Below are positions 32,306-40,226 of a DNA stretch of 64,000 bases, one piece after another (positions within the stretch are counted from its first letter, which is position 1; each line of letters opens with the position of its first letter). The translations under genes and the position numbers were made by a program. Below the pieces are notes generated by a model. That model made no database searches, was not told the origin of the DNA, and was given only the letters and a program-made list of their open reading frames with translations. Source of the stretch: Kineosporia aurantiaca JCM 3230 (GTDB taxonomy: Bacteria > Actinomycetota > Actinomycetes > Actinomycetales > Kineosporiaceae); assembly GCA_000719025.1 (NCBI GenBank), contig JODP01000005.1, positions 124,001 to 188,000 on the forward strand. The letters are read 5' to 3'.

Positions 32306-33074
32306 ACTGCTTCGCGCTGACCCAGACCCGGATGCCGTAAATCGCCTCGGCCGGCTCATCGCCGGGGAAGAACTTCCGGGTCTGCTCCCGGATCTGTTCC
32401 CGCAACGCCTGCGCGCCGATCCGGCCCGACTCGATCGCCGCCGCGGCGTTGCTCTGGCTCAGCAGGTAGTCGGCCAGCTGCGGCCCGGTCAGTGACACCC
32501 GGATCTCCGACTCGGCGTACTGCGCCGCGGAGAACCCGGCCGCCTGGCCGGCCTCGGAATCGAAGTACGCGTGTCGTGCCGGTCCCGGGTACTGCGGGAG
32601 GTAGGAGTCCCGCATCCAGTCGGTGAATGAGGGACGCTCGTGGAGACGGCCCTGGAAGTAGTCGCTGTAGACGACCAAAGCTGCGCCGGTCCGCATCACC
32701 CGTGCCAGCTCGGCGAAAACCCGGGCCTGGTCGAACCAGTGGAACGCCGCCCCGACAGTGACCAGGTCCACCGAGGCGTCACCCAGCGGGATCTGCTCCG
32801 CCCCCGCCGCGAGATAGCTGACCCTCGGCAATGTCTCGGCCGCAGCCAGCATCGCCATCGACGCGTCGAGGGCCACCACCCGCTCGGCGTATTCACGCAC
32901 CGCCCGGGACGACAGGCCGGTTCCGCACCCGATGTCGAGAGCAACCCCGACCGCCCCGATGCCGGCCCGTTCCAGCGCCGCGCGGTGATAGTAGGGCCGC
33001 CCAGCGACGTAACGCCGGGCCACCGGATCACTGTCGAAAGGGTTGGCGACCTCTTCCCCATGAGCAGCAGACAT
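32304..33074 (-). CDS. Class I SAM-dependent methyltransferase
   Basis: The 256-residue protein has motif I VALDIGCGTGLSSRAV near residue 45, the acidic residue after strand 2 (VVALDASMAML), and LGDASVDLVTVGAAFHWFDQARVFAELARVM for motifs II-III. The Trp-Phe in AFHWFD is typical of the UbiE/Tam-like Methyltransf_11 family. The C-terminal region has the AAQYAESEIRVSLTGPQL cap. The ATG has TAGCCT six nt upstream and no ribosome site. Substrate unknown. It ends in the same SAKQ tail as the XRE protein at 30228, owing to a shared 3' repeat. Confidence 0.87.
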   Translation of the reverse strand: MSAAHGEEVANPFDSDPVARRYVAGRPYYHRAALERAGIGAVGVALDIGCGTGLSSRAVREYAERVVALDASMAMLAAAETLPRVSYLAAGAEQIPLGDASVDLVTVGAAFHWFDQARVFAELARVMRTGAALVVYSDYFQGRLHERPSFTDWMRDSYLPQYPGPARHAYFDSEAGQAAGFSAAQYAESEIRVSLTGPQLADYLLSQSNAAAAIESGRIGAQALREQIREQTRKFFPGDEPAEAIYGIRVWVSAKQ

Positions 33075-33080
33075 GACCCG

Positions 33081-33086
33081 AGGCTA
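33081..33086 (-). promoter_or_regulatory. Leaderless -10 box for methyltransferase
   Basis: TAGCCT on the minus strand, six bases before ATG 33074. Confidence 0.5.
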
Positions 33087-33201
33087 GTCATTGCGGGTAA
33101 GGTGCAGAACCCCCGTTCCCGGGATCAGCGCCACTGGACATGGCCTGGACGTATCTCGTCGAGAAATGTACCGACCCTGATGCGACCCGACCCTTTCGTG
33201 C

Positions 33202-33207
33202 TTATAT
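33202..33207 (+). promoter_or_regulatory. Candidate leaderless -10 box for O-methyltransferase
   Basis: TTATAT ends seven bases before ATG 33215 in a locally AT-rich patch. Confidence 0.4.
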
Positions 33208-33214
33208 GCCGGGT

Positions 33215-33901
33215 ATGAGACAACACTCAGGCGGCACGCCCCTCACCGACTGGAGCACGGTCGACGAATACTTCATCGACGCCCTGGTTCCCCAGGACGA
33301 GGCGCTGCTGGCCGCGCGGGCCTCCGGCGCCGAAACAACCTTGCCGCAGGCCGAGATCTCCCCGAACCAGGGCGCCTTTCTCCATCTGCTGACCCAGCTG
33401 GCGGGCGCTCGCCGGGTGCTGGAGTTCGGCACCCTGGCCGGGTATTCGACGATCTGGTTCGCCCGCGCGGTCGGCCCCGAAGGGCACGTGGTCACCCTGG
33501 AACTCGAGCCCGGCAACGCCGCCATCGCCACCACCAACCTGGAGCGGGCCGGCGTCGCCGACCGGGTCGAGGTACTCGTCGGCCCGGCCGCGGACACCGC
33601 CGAGCGCCTGGCCGAGGCCGGCGTGGAGCCCTTCGACCTGGTCTTCATCGATGCCGACAAGCCCAGCAACCCGGTGTATCTGGCGGCCGCGCTGAACCTG
33701 ACCCGTTCCGGAGCCGTGATCGTCATCGACAACGTCGTCCGCCATGGTGAGGTCGTGCGTCCTCAATCAGGTAATCCGGCGGTCGCGGGCGTTCGGAAGG
33801 CCGTCGAGGACATCGCGGCGCACCCCGACCTCGACGCAACCGCCCTGCAGACGGTGGGGATCAAGGGCTGGGACGGCTTCGTCATCGCTCGTCGCCGCTG
33901 A
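33215..33901 (+). CDS. O-methyltransferase family 3 (COMT-like)
   Basis: The 228-residue protein matches small-molecule O-methyltransferases: VDEYFIDALVPQDEALLAARASGA, motif I VLEFGTLAGYSTIWFARAV, the acidic VVTLELEPGNAAIATTNL, and the metal/catalytic region FDLVFIDADKPSNPVYLAAAL with VIVIDNVVRHGEV. The Asp residues expected to bind the divalent metal are present. Starts further upstream lose codon bias. It should methylate a catechol or similar phenol. It is divergent from the other methyltransferase. Confidence 0.9.
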   Translation: MRQHSGGTPLTDWSTVDEYFIDALVPQDEALLAARASGAETTLPQAEISPNQGAFLHLLTQLAGARRVLEFGTLAGYSTIWFARAVGPEGHVVTLELEPGNAAIATTNLERAGVADRVEVLVGPAADTAERLAEAGVEPFDLVFIDADKPSNPVYLAAALNLTRSGAVIVIDNVVRHGEVVRPQSGNPAVAGVRKAVEDIAAHPDLDATALQTVGIKGWDGFVIARRR

Positions 33902-33928
33902 CCAGCCCCTGATCCCCGAGTCACCCGG

Positions 33929-35329
33929 TCAGCCGGTGACCGCGAAGGTCTGCCGCAGGCGGGCCACCCGGCGCAGAAGCACCTGGTCGAGCAGCAGGAC
34001 CAGGATCAGCGACGCACCGAAGACCGGTAGGAAGAGCCCCAGCGCGACCAGAAGCACGGCTACCCAACAGGTCTGGCGGACAGGCAGCCGGCCGCGCGGG
34101 GCCGCCAGGCCGGAACCGGAAGGACGGCGGCGCCACCACATCGTCGGCCCGGTCACGCACAGCACCAGCACGCCCGCACAGAAGGCCAGGCTGATCCAGA
34201 AGTTGACCACGCCGAAGCGGCGGCCCTCGTGCAGGGCGATGCCCTGGGAGACCGCCTTGGCCAGCTTCGGATAGTCCTGGTAGCCGTACGTGGAGATCGC
34301 CCGACCGCCGTATTGGTCCACGTGTACGGTCTTTTCCTGGCCAGGGTTGTGAAAGGCGTATCCGATGACTGAGAAGGCACCGGCCTTCCCGTCCGGGAGA
34401 GCCACGGTCACCGGGTGCCGCAGCCCCTCCTGAGCACCGACCAGAAGGGCAGTGTCGACGTTCGCGACCGACCCGTCGTCGGTCGAGGTGGGCACCTGGT
34501 CCTTACCCAATCCCCAGGGAACGTCGGTCCGGTGGCTGTGGGGCAACGATTCGTCGAGCGTCGAGGTGGGGTTGGACAGGGCGCCCGGATCCGCACTCCA
34601 CAGCCCGCTCCCGTGGGCCGAAGTCCATTCCTGCACCTGCTTTCCCCAGATCCCGGTCCACGGGAGTCCGGTCACCACCAGAAGCAGCAGACCGACCCCG
34701 GTGGTGGCGCCGATCCAGCCGTGCCGGTTGCGCAGCGCCGATCCCTTGGCCCTGGCCGCCAGTCTCCGCAGCCGGGCCCGGCGACCCTTGAGGAAGATCA
34801 GGTAGCCGGTGACGGCCATCACGATCGCCCAGCAGGCGCCCAGTTCCATCACGAAATCGCCGACCGGCCCGGCCATCAGGTCGCCGTGCAGGCGGATCGC
34901 CGCGCCGCTGAGCGTGGTGTCCGGGTTCAGCGTGCCCAGCACCTGACCCGTCCATTGATTGACGAACACGTCCCGGGTGGAGCCGTCCGGCAAGGTGCCG
35001 GAGAACCGGGTGGCCCGGTCCGGAGCGCCCGGTTCGGTGAGCGAGGAAATGCTGAGAGCCGGGTAGGCCTGCCGCGCGAAGGTCAGCTGGGCGGCGTACG
35101 GCACCTCGGTCGAACCCGGCTGCACGGTCATCACCTTCGCATGCAGCATCGGCTCGATCTGGAAGCGCAGGAGGTAGATCGCCCCGGTCCCGGCCAGCAC
35201 GGTGAGAACCGGGACGACCAGGAAGGCGGCGTAGAAATGCCAGCGCCAGAAGGCGCGGAACCAGCCCTGCTGCCCGCTGCGGGTGCGGACGGCGACGGGT
35301 GGATCGTGTTCTTCGGTCAATGAGGACAT
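33929..35329 (-). CDS. PepSY-associated transmembrane protein
   Basis: The 466-residue protein has four core helices: one near residue 45 (FYAAFLVVPVLTVLAGTGAIYLL), one near 185, one near 225 (GLLLLVVTGLPWTGIWG) and one near 390, plus two C-terminal helices. PepSY-like segments lie outside (LTFARQAYPALSISSLTEP, and the domain ending RRFGVVNFWISLAFC). Conserved His residues in WRWHFYAAF, RLHGDLMAG and ALHEGRRFG are those thought to bind heme or handle electrons in PiuB-like proteins. ATG 35329 follows AGGAGT. The upstream membrane gene is likely in the same operon. A role in metal or siderophore reduction is inferred. Confidence 0.82.
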   Translation of the reverse strand: MSSLTEEHDPPVAVRTRSGQQGWFRAFWRWHFYAAFLVVPVLTVLAGTGAIYLLRFQIEPMLHAKVMTVQPGSTEVPYAAQLTFARQAYPALSISSLTEPGAPDRATRFSGTLPDGSTRDVFVNQWTGQVLGTLNPDTTLSGAAIRLHGDLMAGPVGDFVMELGACWAIVMAVTGYLIFLKGRRARLRRLAARAKGSALRNRHGWIGATTGVGLLLLVVTGLPWTGIWGKQVQEWTSAHGSGLWSADPGALSNPTSTLDESLPHSHRTDVPWGLGKDQVPTSTDDGSVANVDTALLVGAQEGLRHPVTVALPDGKAGAFSVIGYAFHNPGQEKTVHVDQYGGRAISTYGYQDYPKLAKAVSQGIALHEGRRFGVVNFWISLAFCAGVLVLCVTGPTMWWRRRPSGSGLAAPRGRLPVRQTCWVAVLLVALGLFLPVFGASLILVLLLDQVLLRRVARLRQTFAVTG

Positions 35330-35400
35330 GGGTGACTCCTGAAAATGAGCATGCGGAAGAGCGCCCCGGCGCAGGCCGGTTCGCAATCAGAAGAAAAAGG

Positions 35401-36054
35401 TCAGGCGAGAACGCGGGGCGGGCCGCGGCGCCCGATCGCGGCGCCCAACAGGCGCTGGAGAAGTCTCCCGATCGGGACGTCCACGCCGCCGCGGGCGTCC
35501 GGGCCGGCGTCCCTCATCGAAAGGGCGCCGAAGGCCAGCAAAGTCAGGACACGCCGGACCACTTCACGGCCGAAGTCCTGTACCGGAACCAGAAGCAGCC
35601 CCAGGAGGGCGAAGACGGATCGCTCGGCGTCCGCCAGGACCAGGCCCAGCACCAGGGCCGCCACGATGTGCGCCAGGATCATGAAAGGCCCTGGCAGCAG
35701 CGACATCGCATGGCCGACGGGCATCACCGCGGGCGCGGAGGGCATGCCGGTCATCGAGCCGTGCGGATCCACGGCTGGAGCCGAGGCCCCGCCCCAGGAG
35801 GCCACGACCAGCGCCGTGTGCATCGCCGCCTGCCCCACCCCGAGCAGGACGATCATCCGCAGGCCGCTCGCGCGAGTGCGCAGGGCCATCGAGAAGGGCC
35901 AGGACGTCACCGCCACCAACACGGCAATGAACCAGGCCGAAGGAAGCTCCCCGCCGCCCAGAACGTGCCCCAGGCTGGCCGTACCCCACGCCAGAGAGGC
36001 CACCAGGCAGGCACGCGCCCACCGAAGGCCTACCCAGAGCTCTGGCGGGGACAT
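35401..36054 (-). CDS. Membrane protein with His/Met-rich loop
   Basis: The 217-residue protein has about five helices (near 15-30, 40-55, 65-85, 120-140 and 140-160). The loop between the third and fourth is rich in His and Met (DPHGSMTGMPSAPAVMPVGHAM), like copper-handling proteins. It lies 71 bp upstream of the PepSY gene on the same strand. The ATG has TACGGT six nt upstream. I infer a metal-related membrane protein; no family name is certain. Confidence 0.65.
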   Translation of the reverse strand: MSPPELWVGLRWARACLVASLAWGTASLGHVLGGGELPSAWFIAVLVAVTSWPFSMALRTRASGLRMIVLLGVGQAAMHTALVVASWGGASAPAVDPHGSMTGMPSAPAVMPVGHAMSLLPGPFMILAHIVAALVLGLVLADAERSVFALLGLLLVPVQDFGREVVRRVLTLLAFGALSMRDAGPDARGGVDVPIGRLLQRLLGAAIGRRGPPRVLA

Positions 36055-36060
36055 GCGCTT

Positions 36061-36066
36061 ACCGTA
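36061..36066 (-). promoter_or_regulatory. Leaderless -10 box
   Basis: TACGGT on the minus strand, six bases before ATG 36054. Confidence 0.45.
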
Positions 36067-36092
36067 CCGACCCGAAGCCCCTTACCCCGCAG

Positions 36093-36821
36093 TCAGCCCG
36101 GGAAGTTCTGTCCGACCAGGGTTCCTACATCCGCCCCCGCGCAGATGTCCCGCATGACGCCCGTGGCCGCTACGTCGAAGACGTGCATGACCAGGTTTTG
36201 TTCGTTGGCCAGGACCATCGCGCTGGTGTCCATCACCTTGAGCCCGGCCCGCAATGCTTCGCCGTAGGTAAGGCGATCGAAACGCTCGGCGCCCGGGTTC
36301 AGTTTCGGATCGCTGTCGTACACCCCGTCCACCCCGTGCTTGGCCACCAGCAGCGCGTCCACCTCAAGTTCCAGGGAGCGCTGCACCGCCGGGTAGTCCG
36401 TGGTCACGTACGGCTGGCCGATCCCGCCCGCCAGCAGGACGATCGCGCCGTGTTCCAGATGTCGCTGGGCCCGTAGGCGGATGAACGACTCGGCGACGCT
36501 GTGGATCGGAACCGCCGTCATCACCCGCACATCGGCCGAGGTGCGGGCGGTGAGGGCACCGCGGAGCATCAGCGCGTTCATCACCGTGCCGAGCATGCCG
36601 ATGCTGTCCGCCTCGGCCCGGCCGATGCCCCAGCCCTCGGCCATCCGCCCCCGGAAGAAGTTGCCACCGCCCACGACGACGGCGATCTGCACCCCGAGCT
36701 CGTGGATCGACAGGACCTCTTCGGCCAGACTGGCCAAAGCCTGAGGATCGACACCGGTTCCGGCGGGACCGGCCAACGCCTCACCGCTCAGCTTGACCAG
36801 AACTCGTGAATACCGGGCCAT
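36093..36821 (-). CDS. pyrH: UMP kinase (PyrH), isolated copy
   Basis: The 242-residue amino-acid-kinase-fold protein has the PyrH motifs YSRVLVKLSGEAL, AVVVGGGNFFRGR, SIGMLGTVMNAL, GGIGQPYVTTDYPAVQRSLEL, KHGVDGVYDSDP and LKVMDTSAM. It should convert UMP to UDP with ATP. In actinobacteria pyrH normally sits between tsf and frr; here neither is present and neighbours are unrelated, so this may be a second copy. The usual acidic DADALL stretch reads EVDALL. The ATG is preceded by AGAGGACG. Confidence 0.88.
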   Translation of the reverse strand: MARYSRVLVKLSGEALAGPAGTGVDPQALASLAEEVLSIHELGVQIAVVVGGGNFFRGRMAEGWGIGRAEADSIGMLGTVMNALMLRGALTARTSADVRVMTAVPIHSVAESFIRLRAQRHLEHGAIVLLAGGIGQPYVTTDYPAVQRSLELEVDALLVAKHGVDGVYDSDPKLNPGAERFDRLTYGEALRAGLKVMDTSAMVLANEQNLVMHVFDVAATGVMRDICAGADVGTLVGQNFPG

Positions 36822-36884
36822 GGAGGTGACGTCCTCTCAGGCCACCCGGGCGGCGACCAGACCGACCCTACTACAGGTAATTTG

Positions 36885-37436
36885 TCAGAGTTTGGCGGTG
36901 ATGGTAACAATCCGTCGAACGGCCGTCACGACCGCTTCCCGATGGGTCTCGCGCGCCACCGAGGCGACCGGATTCGTCCGGCAGATCGCCAGCAACAGCC
37001 CGAGCAGCGTGGCCGGCGGCACGGACGCGGCGACCAGACCCCGGCGCTGCCCCTCGGCAATGGCCTCGGTCTTCTCGGCGGCGGCCTGGCGGGCCGCCTC
37101 GGCCGCCATCCCGCTGCCGCCGCGCTCGAGCGCGTCCCAGTCACCCAGGCGCAGCAGCTCCGGCCGCGCCTGGTACCAGTCCCAGAGCCGCCCGGCGTAG
37201 CCCGGCAGATCGTCCGCCGTGATCGGCACATCGTTCATGGTCTGCACCACGATGGTGTCGAAAACCGCGTCGAACAGCCGGTCCTTGTTGCCGTAGTACT
37301 TGTAGATCAGCGCCTTGTTGCTGCCCGAGGCGGCCGCGATGCGATCCACCCGGGCGCCCGCGATGCCGTGCTCGGCGAACTCGGCGATCGCCGCGTCGAG
37401 GATGCGGCGACGAGTGGCGGCAGCATCTCCGGGCAT
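36885..37436 (-). CDS. TetR-family regulator, divergent from alcohol dehydrogenase
   Basis: The 183-residue protein has the TetR helix-turn-helix (ATRRRILDAAIAEFAEHG, RVDRIAAASGSNKALIYKYYGNKDRLF) and a short ligand domain with LWDWYQARPELLRL. TAATCT lies six bases before the ATG and the first operator begins three bases further, so repression of its own promoter is likely. The divergent alcohol dehydrogenase is the probable regulated enzyme. Ligand unknown, plausibly an aldehyde. Confidence 0.88.
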   Translation of the reverse strand: MPGDAAATRRRILDAAIAEFAEHGIAGARVDRIAAASGSNKALIYKYYGNKDRLFDAVFDTIVVQTMNDVPITADDLPGYAGRLWDWYQARPELLRLGDWDALERGGSGMAAEAARQAAAEKTEAIAEGQRRGLVAASVPPATLLGLLLAICRTNPVASVARETHREAVVTAVRRIVTITAKL

Positions 37437-37442
37437 TCCGTC

Positions 37443-37448
37443 AGATTA
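37443..37448 (-). promoter_or_regulatory. Leaderless -10 box for TetR gene
   Basis: TAATCT on the minus strand, six bases before ATG 37436 and next to operator O1. Confidence 0.55.
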
Positions 37449-37451
37449 GTA

Positions 37452-37513
37452 GGTAACTAGTTAGTTGCCAATCTCGATGAGGGACGCCTAGGGTGACTAA
37501 CGAGTTGGTTACC
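37452..37513. promoter_or_regulatory. Two TetR-type operators
   Basis: O1 is GGTAACTAGTTAGTTGCC (37452-37469). O2, on the opposite strand, is GGTAACCAACTCGTTAGT (37496-37513). Each is an 18-bp imperfect dyad, and the outer GTAGGTAAC word is present in both in inverted orientation. They lie between the divergent TetR and alcohol dehydrogenase genes, with O2 ending 19 bp before the dehydrogenase ATG. Confidence 0.7.
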
Positions 37514-37532
37514 TACCTGCCGGGAGACTTCC

Positions 37533-38567
37533 ATGACCACCACCGTCACCGCCTACGCCGCCCTCGAACGCGGCGGCCCGATCCGGCCCTGGTCCTACGA
37601 ACAGCGCGACGCCCGCCCGCACGACGTCCGTTTCGAGGTCCTCTTCTGCGGTGTCTGCCACACCGATCTGCACTCGATCGGCCCCTGGGGCCAGACCTAC
37701 CCCCTCGTCCCCGGTCACGAAATGGTGGGCCGAGTGACCGAGGTGGGTTCGGACGTCACTCATTTCACCGTCGGAGACCTGGTCGCGGTCGGCCCGGTCG
37801 TCGACTCCTGCCGCGAGTGCCCGCCCTGCCGGGCCGGTCTGGAGACGATGTGCCAGACCATCGCGACCAGCGCCTACGACGCCCAGGACCGGCACGGCGA
37901 CGGAGTCACCCGGGGCGGATTCGCCGAATCGGTGATCTGCGACGAGCGTTTCGCCTACGCCGTGCCCGACGGCCTCGACCCGGCCGCAGTGGCGCCGCTG
38001 CTCTGCGCGGGCAGCACGGTCTACGCACCCCTGCGCCAGTGGGGCGCCGGGCCGGGCCGGACCGTGGGGATCGTCGGTATCGGCGGCCTAGGCCACCTCG
38101 GCGTCAAGATGGCCCGCGCGCTCGGTGCGCACACCGTCGCCTTCACCACCTCGGCCGCCAAGGCCGACGACGCGCTCGCCCTCGGCGCCCACGAGGTCGT
38201 CGTCTCCAGTGATCCGGAGCAGATGGCCGCCCAGGCCAACCGTTTCGACCTGCTGCTCGACACCGTCCCCGTGGTGCACCCGATGACCCCGCTGGTCCTG
38301 AGCCTCACCACCGGCGGCACGCTCTGCTCGGTCGGTCTGCCGGACACCTTCGACGTAGCCCCCTTCGCCCTCACTCTCGGGCGTCGGTCGCTGGCCGGCG
38401 GCGGGGCGGGCGGCACCTCCGAGAACCGCGAGATGCTCGAGTTCTGCGTACAGCACGGGATCACGGCGGACATCGAACTGGTCGGCAAGGACGAGATCAA
38501 CACCGCCCTGGCGCGCCTGGCCGCCAACGACGTGAAGTACCGCTTCGTCGTCGACCTGGGCGCCTGA
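37533..38567 (+). CDS. Zinc-dependent NAD(P) alcohol dehydrogenase (YahK/cinnamyl-type)
   Basis: The 344-residue MDR enzyme has catalytic-zinc ligands in FCGVCHTDLHS and PGHEMVG, the structural-zinc cluster CRECPPCRAGLETMC (C-x2-C-x2-C-x7-C) and the Rossmann motif VGIVGIGGLGHLGVKMARALG. The fold order and the second-half GTLCSVGLPD are those of the cinnamyl-alcohol dehydrogenase/YahK aldehyde reductases. Expected activity is reversible aldehyde reduction with NADPH. GGGAGA precedes the ATG. Divergent TetR and the operators at 37452-37513 suggest substrate-induced expression. Confidence 0.93.
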   Translation: MTTTVTAYAALERGGPIRPWSYEQRDARPHDVRFEVLFCGVCHTDLHSIGPWGQTYPLVPGHEMVGRVTEVGSDVTHFTVGDLVAVGPVVDSCRECPPCRAGLETMCQTIATSAYDAQDRHGDGVTRGGFAESVICDERFAYAVPDGLDPAAVAPLLCAGSTVYAPLRQWGAGPGRTVGIVGIGGLGHLGVKMARALGAHTVAFTTSAAKADDALALGAHEVVVSSDPEQMAAQANRFDLLLDTVPVVHPMTPLVLSLTTGGTLCSVGLPDTFDVAPFALTLGRRSLAGGGAGGTSENREMLEFCVQHGITADIELVGKDEINTALARLAANDVKYRFVVDLGA

Positions 38568-38573
38568 CCGGTT

Positions 38574-39038
38574 TCAGGGGCCCGGCTGCTGGTCCAGATC
38601 ACTGACGATGGCGACCAGGCAGTCGTAGGACGTCGCGTACCCCGACGTCTCGGTGCAGCAGGCCAGCAGGTTGCGCACCACCACGAAGAGGGTGATCGGG
38701 AGTCGCTCGACCGCCATCTGCGGCACGTGCTCGTCCAGGGAGAGGCCTTCCAGCATCTCCCAGAGCTCCCGGACCTCGACCGCCGCCCACGAGGCCTCTT
38801 TCCGCCGGATCTGCCGGGCCATCTCCAGATTCTGCTCCTGGCTGGCCCGCGCCCCGCCGTAGATGCTGATCAGCGCCTGCTTGCCGATCGCGCAGTAGAT
38901 CGGCAGAACCCGCTCGCGCAGCGCCGGGTCGGCCTCGGCGATGGCCTCCAGCGCTTCCTGGAGCCCGGCCTGGTCGCGGGCGATGGCCGCCCGCAGGGCC
39001 TGCCGGCCCAGATCTTCGGCAACCGCATCAATCTGCAT
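38574..39038 (-). CDS. Hypothetical helical protein
   Basis: The 154-residue, all-helical acidic protein reads QALRAAIARDQAGLQEALEAIAEADPALRERVLPIYCAIGKQAL and ends in a hydrophobic helix with two Cys (FVVVRNLLACCTE). It has no signal peptide. The AIARDQAGLQEAL repeat of alternating helices may be a small regulatory or partner protein. I recognise no family. It is convergent with the dehydrogenase (6 bp apart). GGGGG lies seven nt before the ATG. Confidence 0.6.
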   Translation of the reverse strand: MQIDAVAEDLGRQALRAAIARDQAGLQEALEAIAEADPALRERVLPIYCAIGKQALISIYGGARASQEQNLEMARQIRRKEASWAAVEVRELWEMLEGLSLDEHVPQMAVERLPITLFVVVRNLLACCTETSGYATSYDCLVAIVSDLDQQPGP

Positions 39039-39173
39039 TCGATGGCCCCCTTGCCCTCGAACCCCTGGTGATTCACTATGCCGGGTTCGCGGCGGTGGCG
39101 ACACCGTTTCCGGACTGCACCCGGAGAACACGGGCCCGGTGACCTTGGTCGCCGGGCCCGCCTCCGGTCGCCG

Positions 39174-39521
39174 TCAGTCGTGCAGCAGGGCCTGCCAGCC
39201 GGACGGCACCCCGCCGGCCGGGCCGGGCACCGGCTGGTCCAGCGGGTGGCTGTCCGGGTGCGCAAGCTCAGGCCCGTTCACGAACTGCTCGGTGCCGTAG
39301 TCGTAGAACCAGTCCTCACCGGGCTCGAACGACTGGATCACCGGGTGTCCCGAGGTCTTGTAGTGGGCCGTGGCGTGCTGGGACGGCGAGTTGTCGCAGC
39401 AGCCGATGTGGCCGCAGGCGGCGCACCGGCGCAGGTGCAGCCACCAACCCTGGGTCGAGCTGCACTCCAGGCAGCCCGGGCCGGACGGCGCGACAGCGGG
39501 GTCGATCGGGTTCTCGGTCAT
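39174..39521 (-). CDS. UBP-type zinc-finger protein
   Basis: The 115-residue protein is a stand-alone ZnF-UBP domain: CLECSSTQGWWLHLRRCAACGHIGCCDNS with HATAHYKTSGHPVIQSF provides the Cys/His ligands, and the WFYDYGTEQF end matches the binding pocket region. In eukaryotes this fold binds the ubiquitin C-terminus; bacterial versions are common in actinobacteria with unknown partner. It has no neighbour that suggests a pathway. No ribosome site is seen; a TAGGTG lies seven bases upstream. Confidence 0.88.
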   Translation of the reverse strand: MTENPIDPAVAPSGPGCLECSSTQGWWLHLRRCAACGHIGCCDNSPSQHATAHYKTSGHPVIQSFEPGEDWFYDYGTEQFVNGPELAHPDSHPLDQPVPGPAGGVPSGWQALLHD

Positions 39522-39587
39522 TCACGTACACCTATCTGGGGGACGGCGAGGTCCGGATGAGCGTACGTTGCGTCCCGCAGGAACCCG

Positions 39588-40172
39588 TCATCCCGCCGCA
39601 GCCTGCGTCCGAGCGGTCATCGCCACGTCGACGACGGCCCGCAGCTGCCCGGAGTCCGCCCCGGTCCGGCTCATCACGGCCAGCGACTGGTTCACGGCCG
39701 TGACGTAGGCGGCCAGCGTTCCGGCGTCCGGATCCGGAAGACCCCGGGCCTTCAGGGCGGCGACCACCCGGGCCGGCTGCAGGGCGGCGGCCCGCTGGGT
39801 GTACTCGGCCACACCCGGGCTGAGAACCGGTGTCGAGAGGACGGATTGGACGATCAGGCAGCCGTCGGGGACTTCCGGATCGGCAATGCGCTGCAGCGTG
39901 ACCTCGAAGAAGGCCCGGAGCGCGGCCTCCACTCCATCGTTCGTTCTGGAAAGGGCCGCGTCGTAACGCTCCCCGTAGCGGGTGACGTACCGGTCCAGGC
40001 ACTGCAGGAACAACGTGTCCTTGTCACCGAAGGAGGAGTACAGCGAGCTGCGGTTCAGGCCGGTCACCCGGGAGAGGTCGTCCACCGAGGTGTTGGCGTA
40101 GCCCGCCCGCCAGAACTGGATCATCGCCGCGTCGAGCGCCACCTCGACGTCGAACTGCTTCTTGCCCGCCAT
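39588..40172 (-). CDS. TetR-family regulator, divergent from epoxide-hydrolase-like gene
   Basis: The 194-residue protein has the HTH FDVEVALDAAMIQFWRAGYANTSVDDLSRVTGLNRSSLYSSFGDKDTLF and a C-terminal domain of the AcuR/YjdC-like group (VPDGCLIVQSVLSTP). It is divergent from the alpha/beta hydrolase with a palindrome in between (40187-40210). TAGGCT lies six bases before the ATG, so its mRNA is likely leaderless and the operator covers its -35 region. Confidence 0.87.
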   Translation of the reverse strand: MAGKKQFDVEVALDAAMIQFWRAGYANTSVDDLSRVTGLNRSSLYSSFGDKDTLFLQCLDRYVTRYGERYDAALSRTNDGVEAALRAFFEVTLQRIADPEVPDGCLIVQSVLSTPVLSPGVAEYTQRAAALQPARVVAALKARGLPDPDAGTLAAYVTAVNQSLAVMSRTGADSGQLRAVVDVAMTARTQAAAG

Positions 40173-40178
40173 GGACCC

Positions 40179-40184
40179 AGCCTA
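40179..40184 (-). promoter_or_regulatory. Leaderless -10 box for TetR gene
   Basis: TAGGCT on the minus strand, six bases before ATG 40172. Confidence 0.5.
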
Positions 40185-40186
40185 CT

Positions 40187-40210
40187 ATCTTGAACCAATC
40201 AGTCCAAGAT
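40187..40210. promoter_or_regulatory. TetR-type operator
   Basis: ATCTTG (40187-40192) and CAAGAT (40205-40210) flank a 12-bp core with partial inner symmetry, between the divergent TetR and hydrolase genes. It ends 16 bp before the hydrolase ATG. Confidence 0.5.
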
Positions 40211-40226
40211 GAACGAGGGAGGGCCC

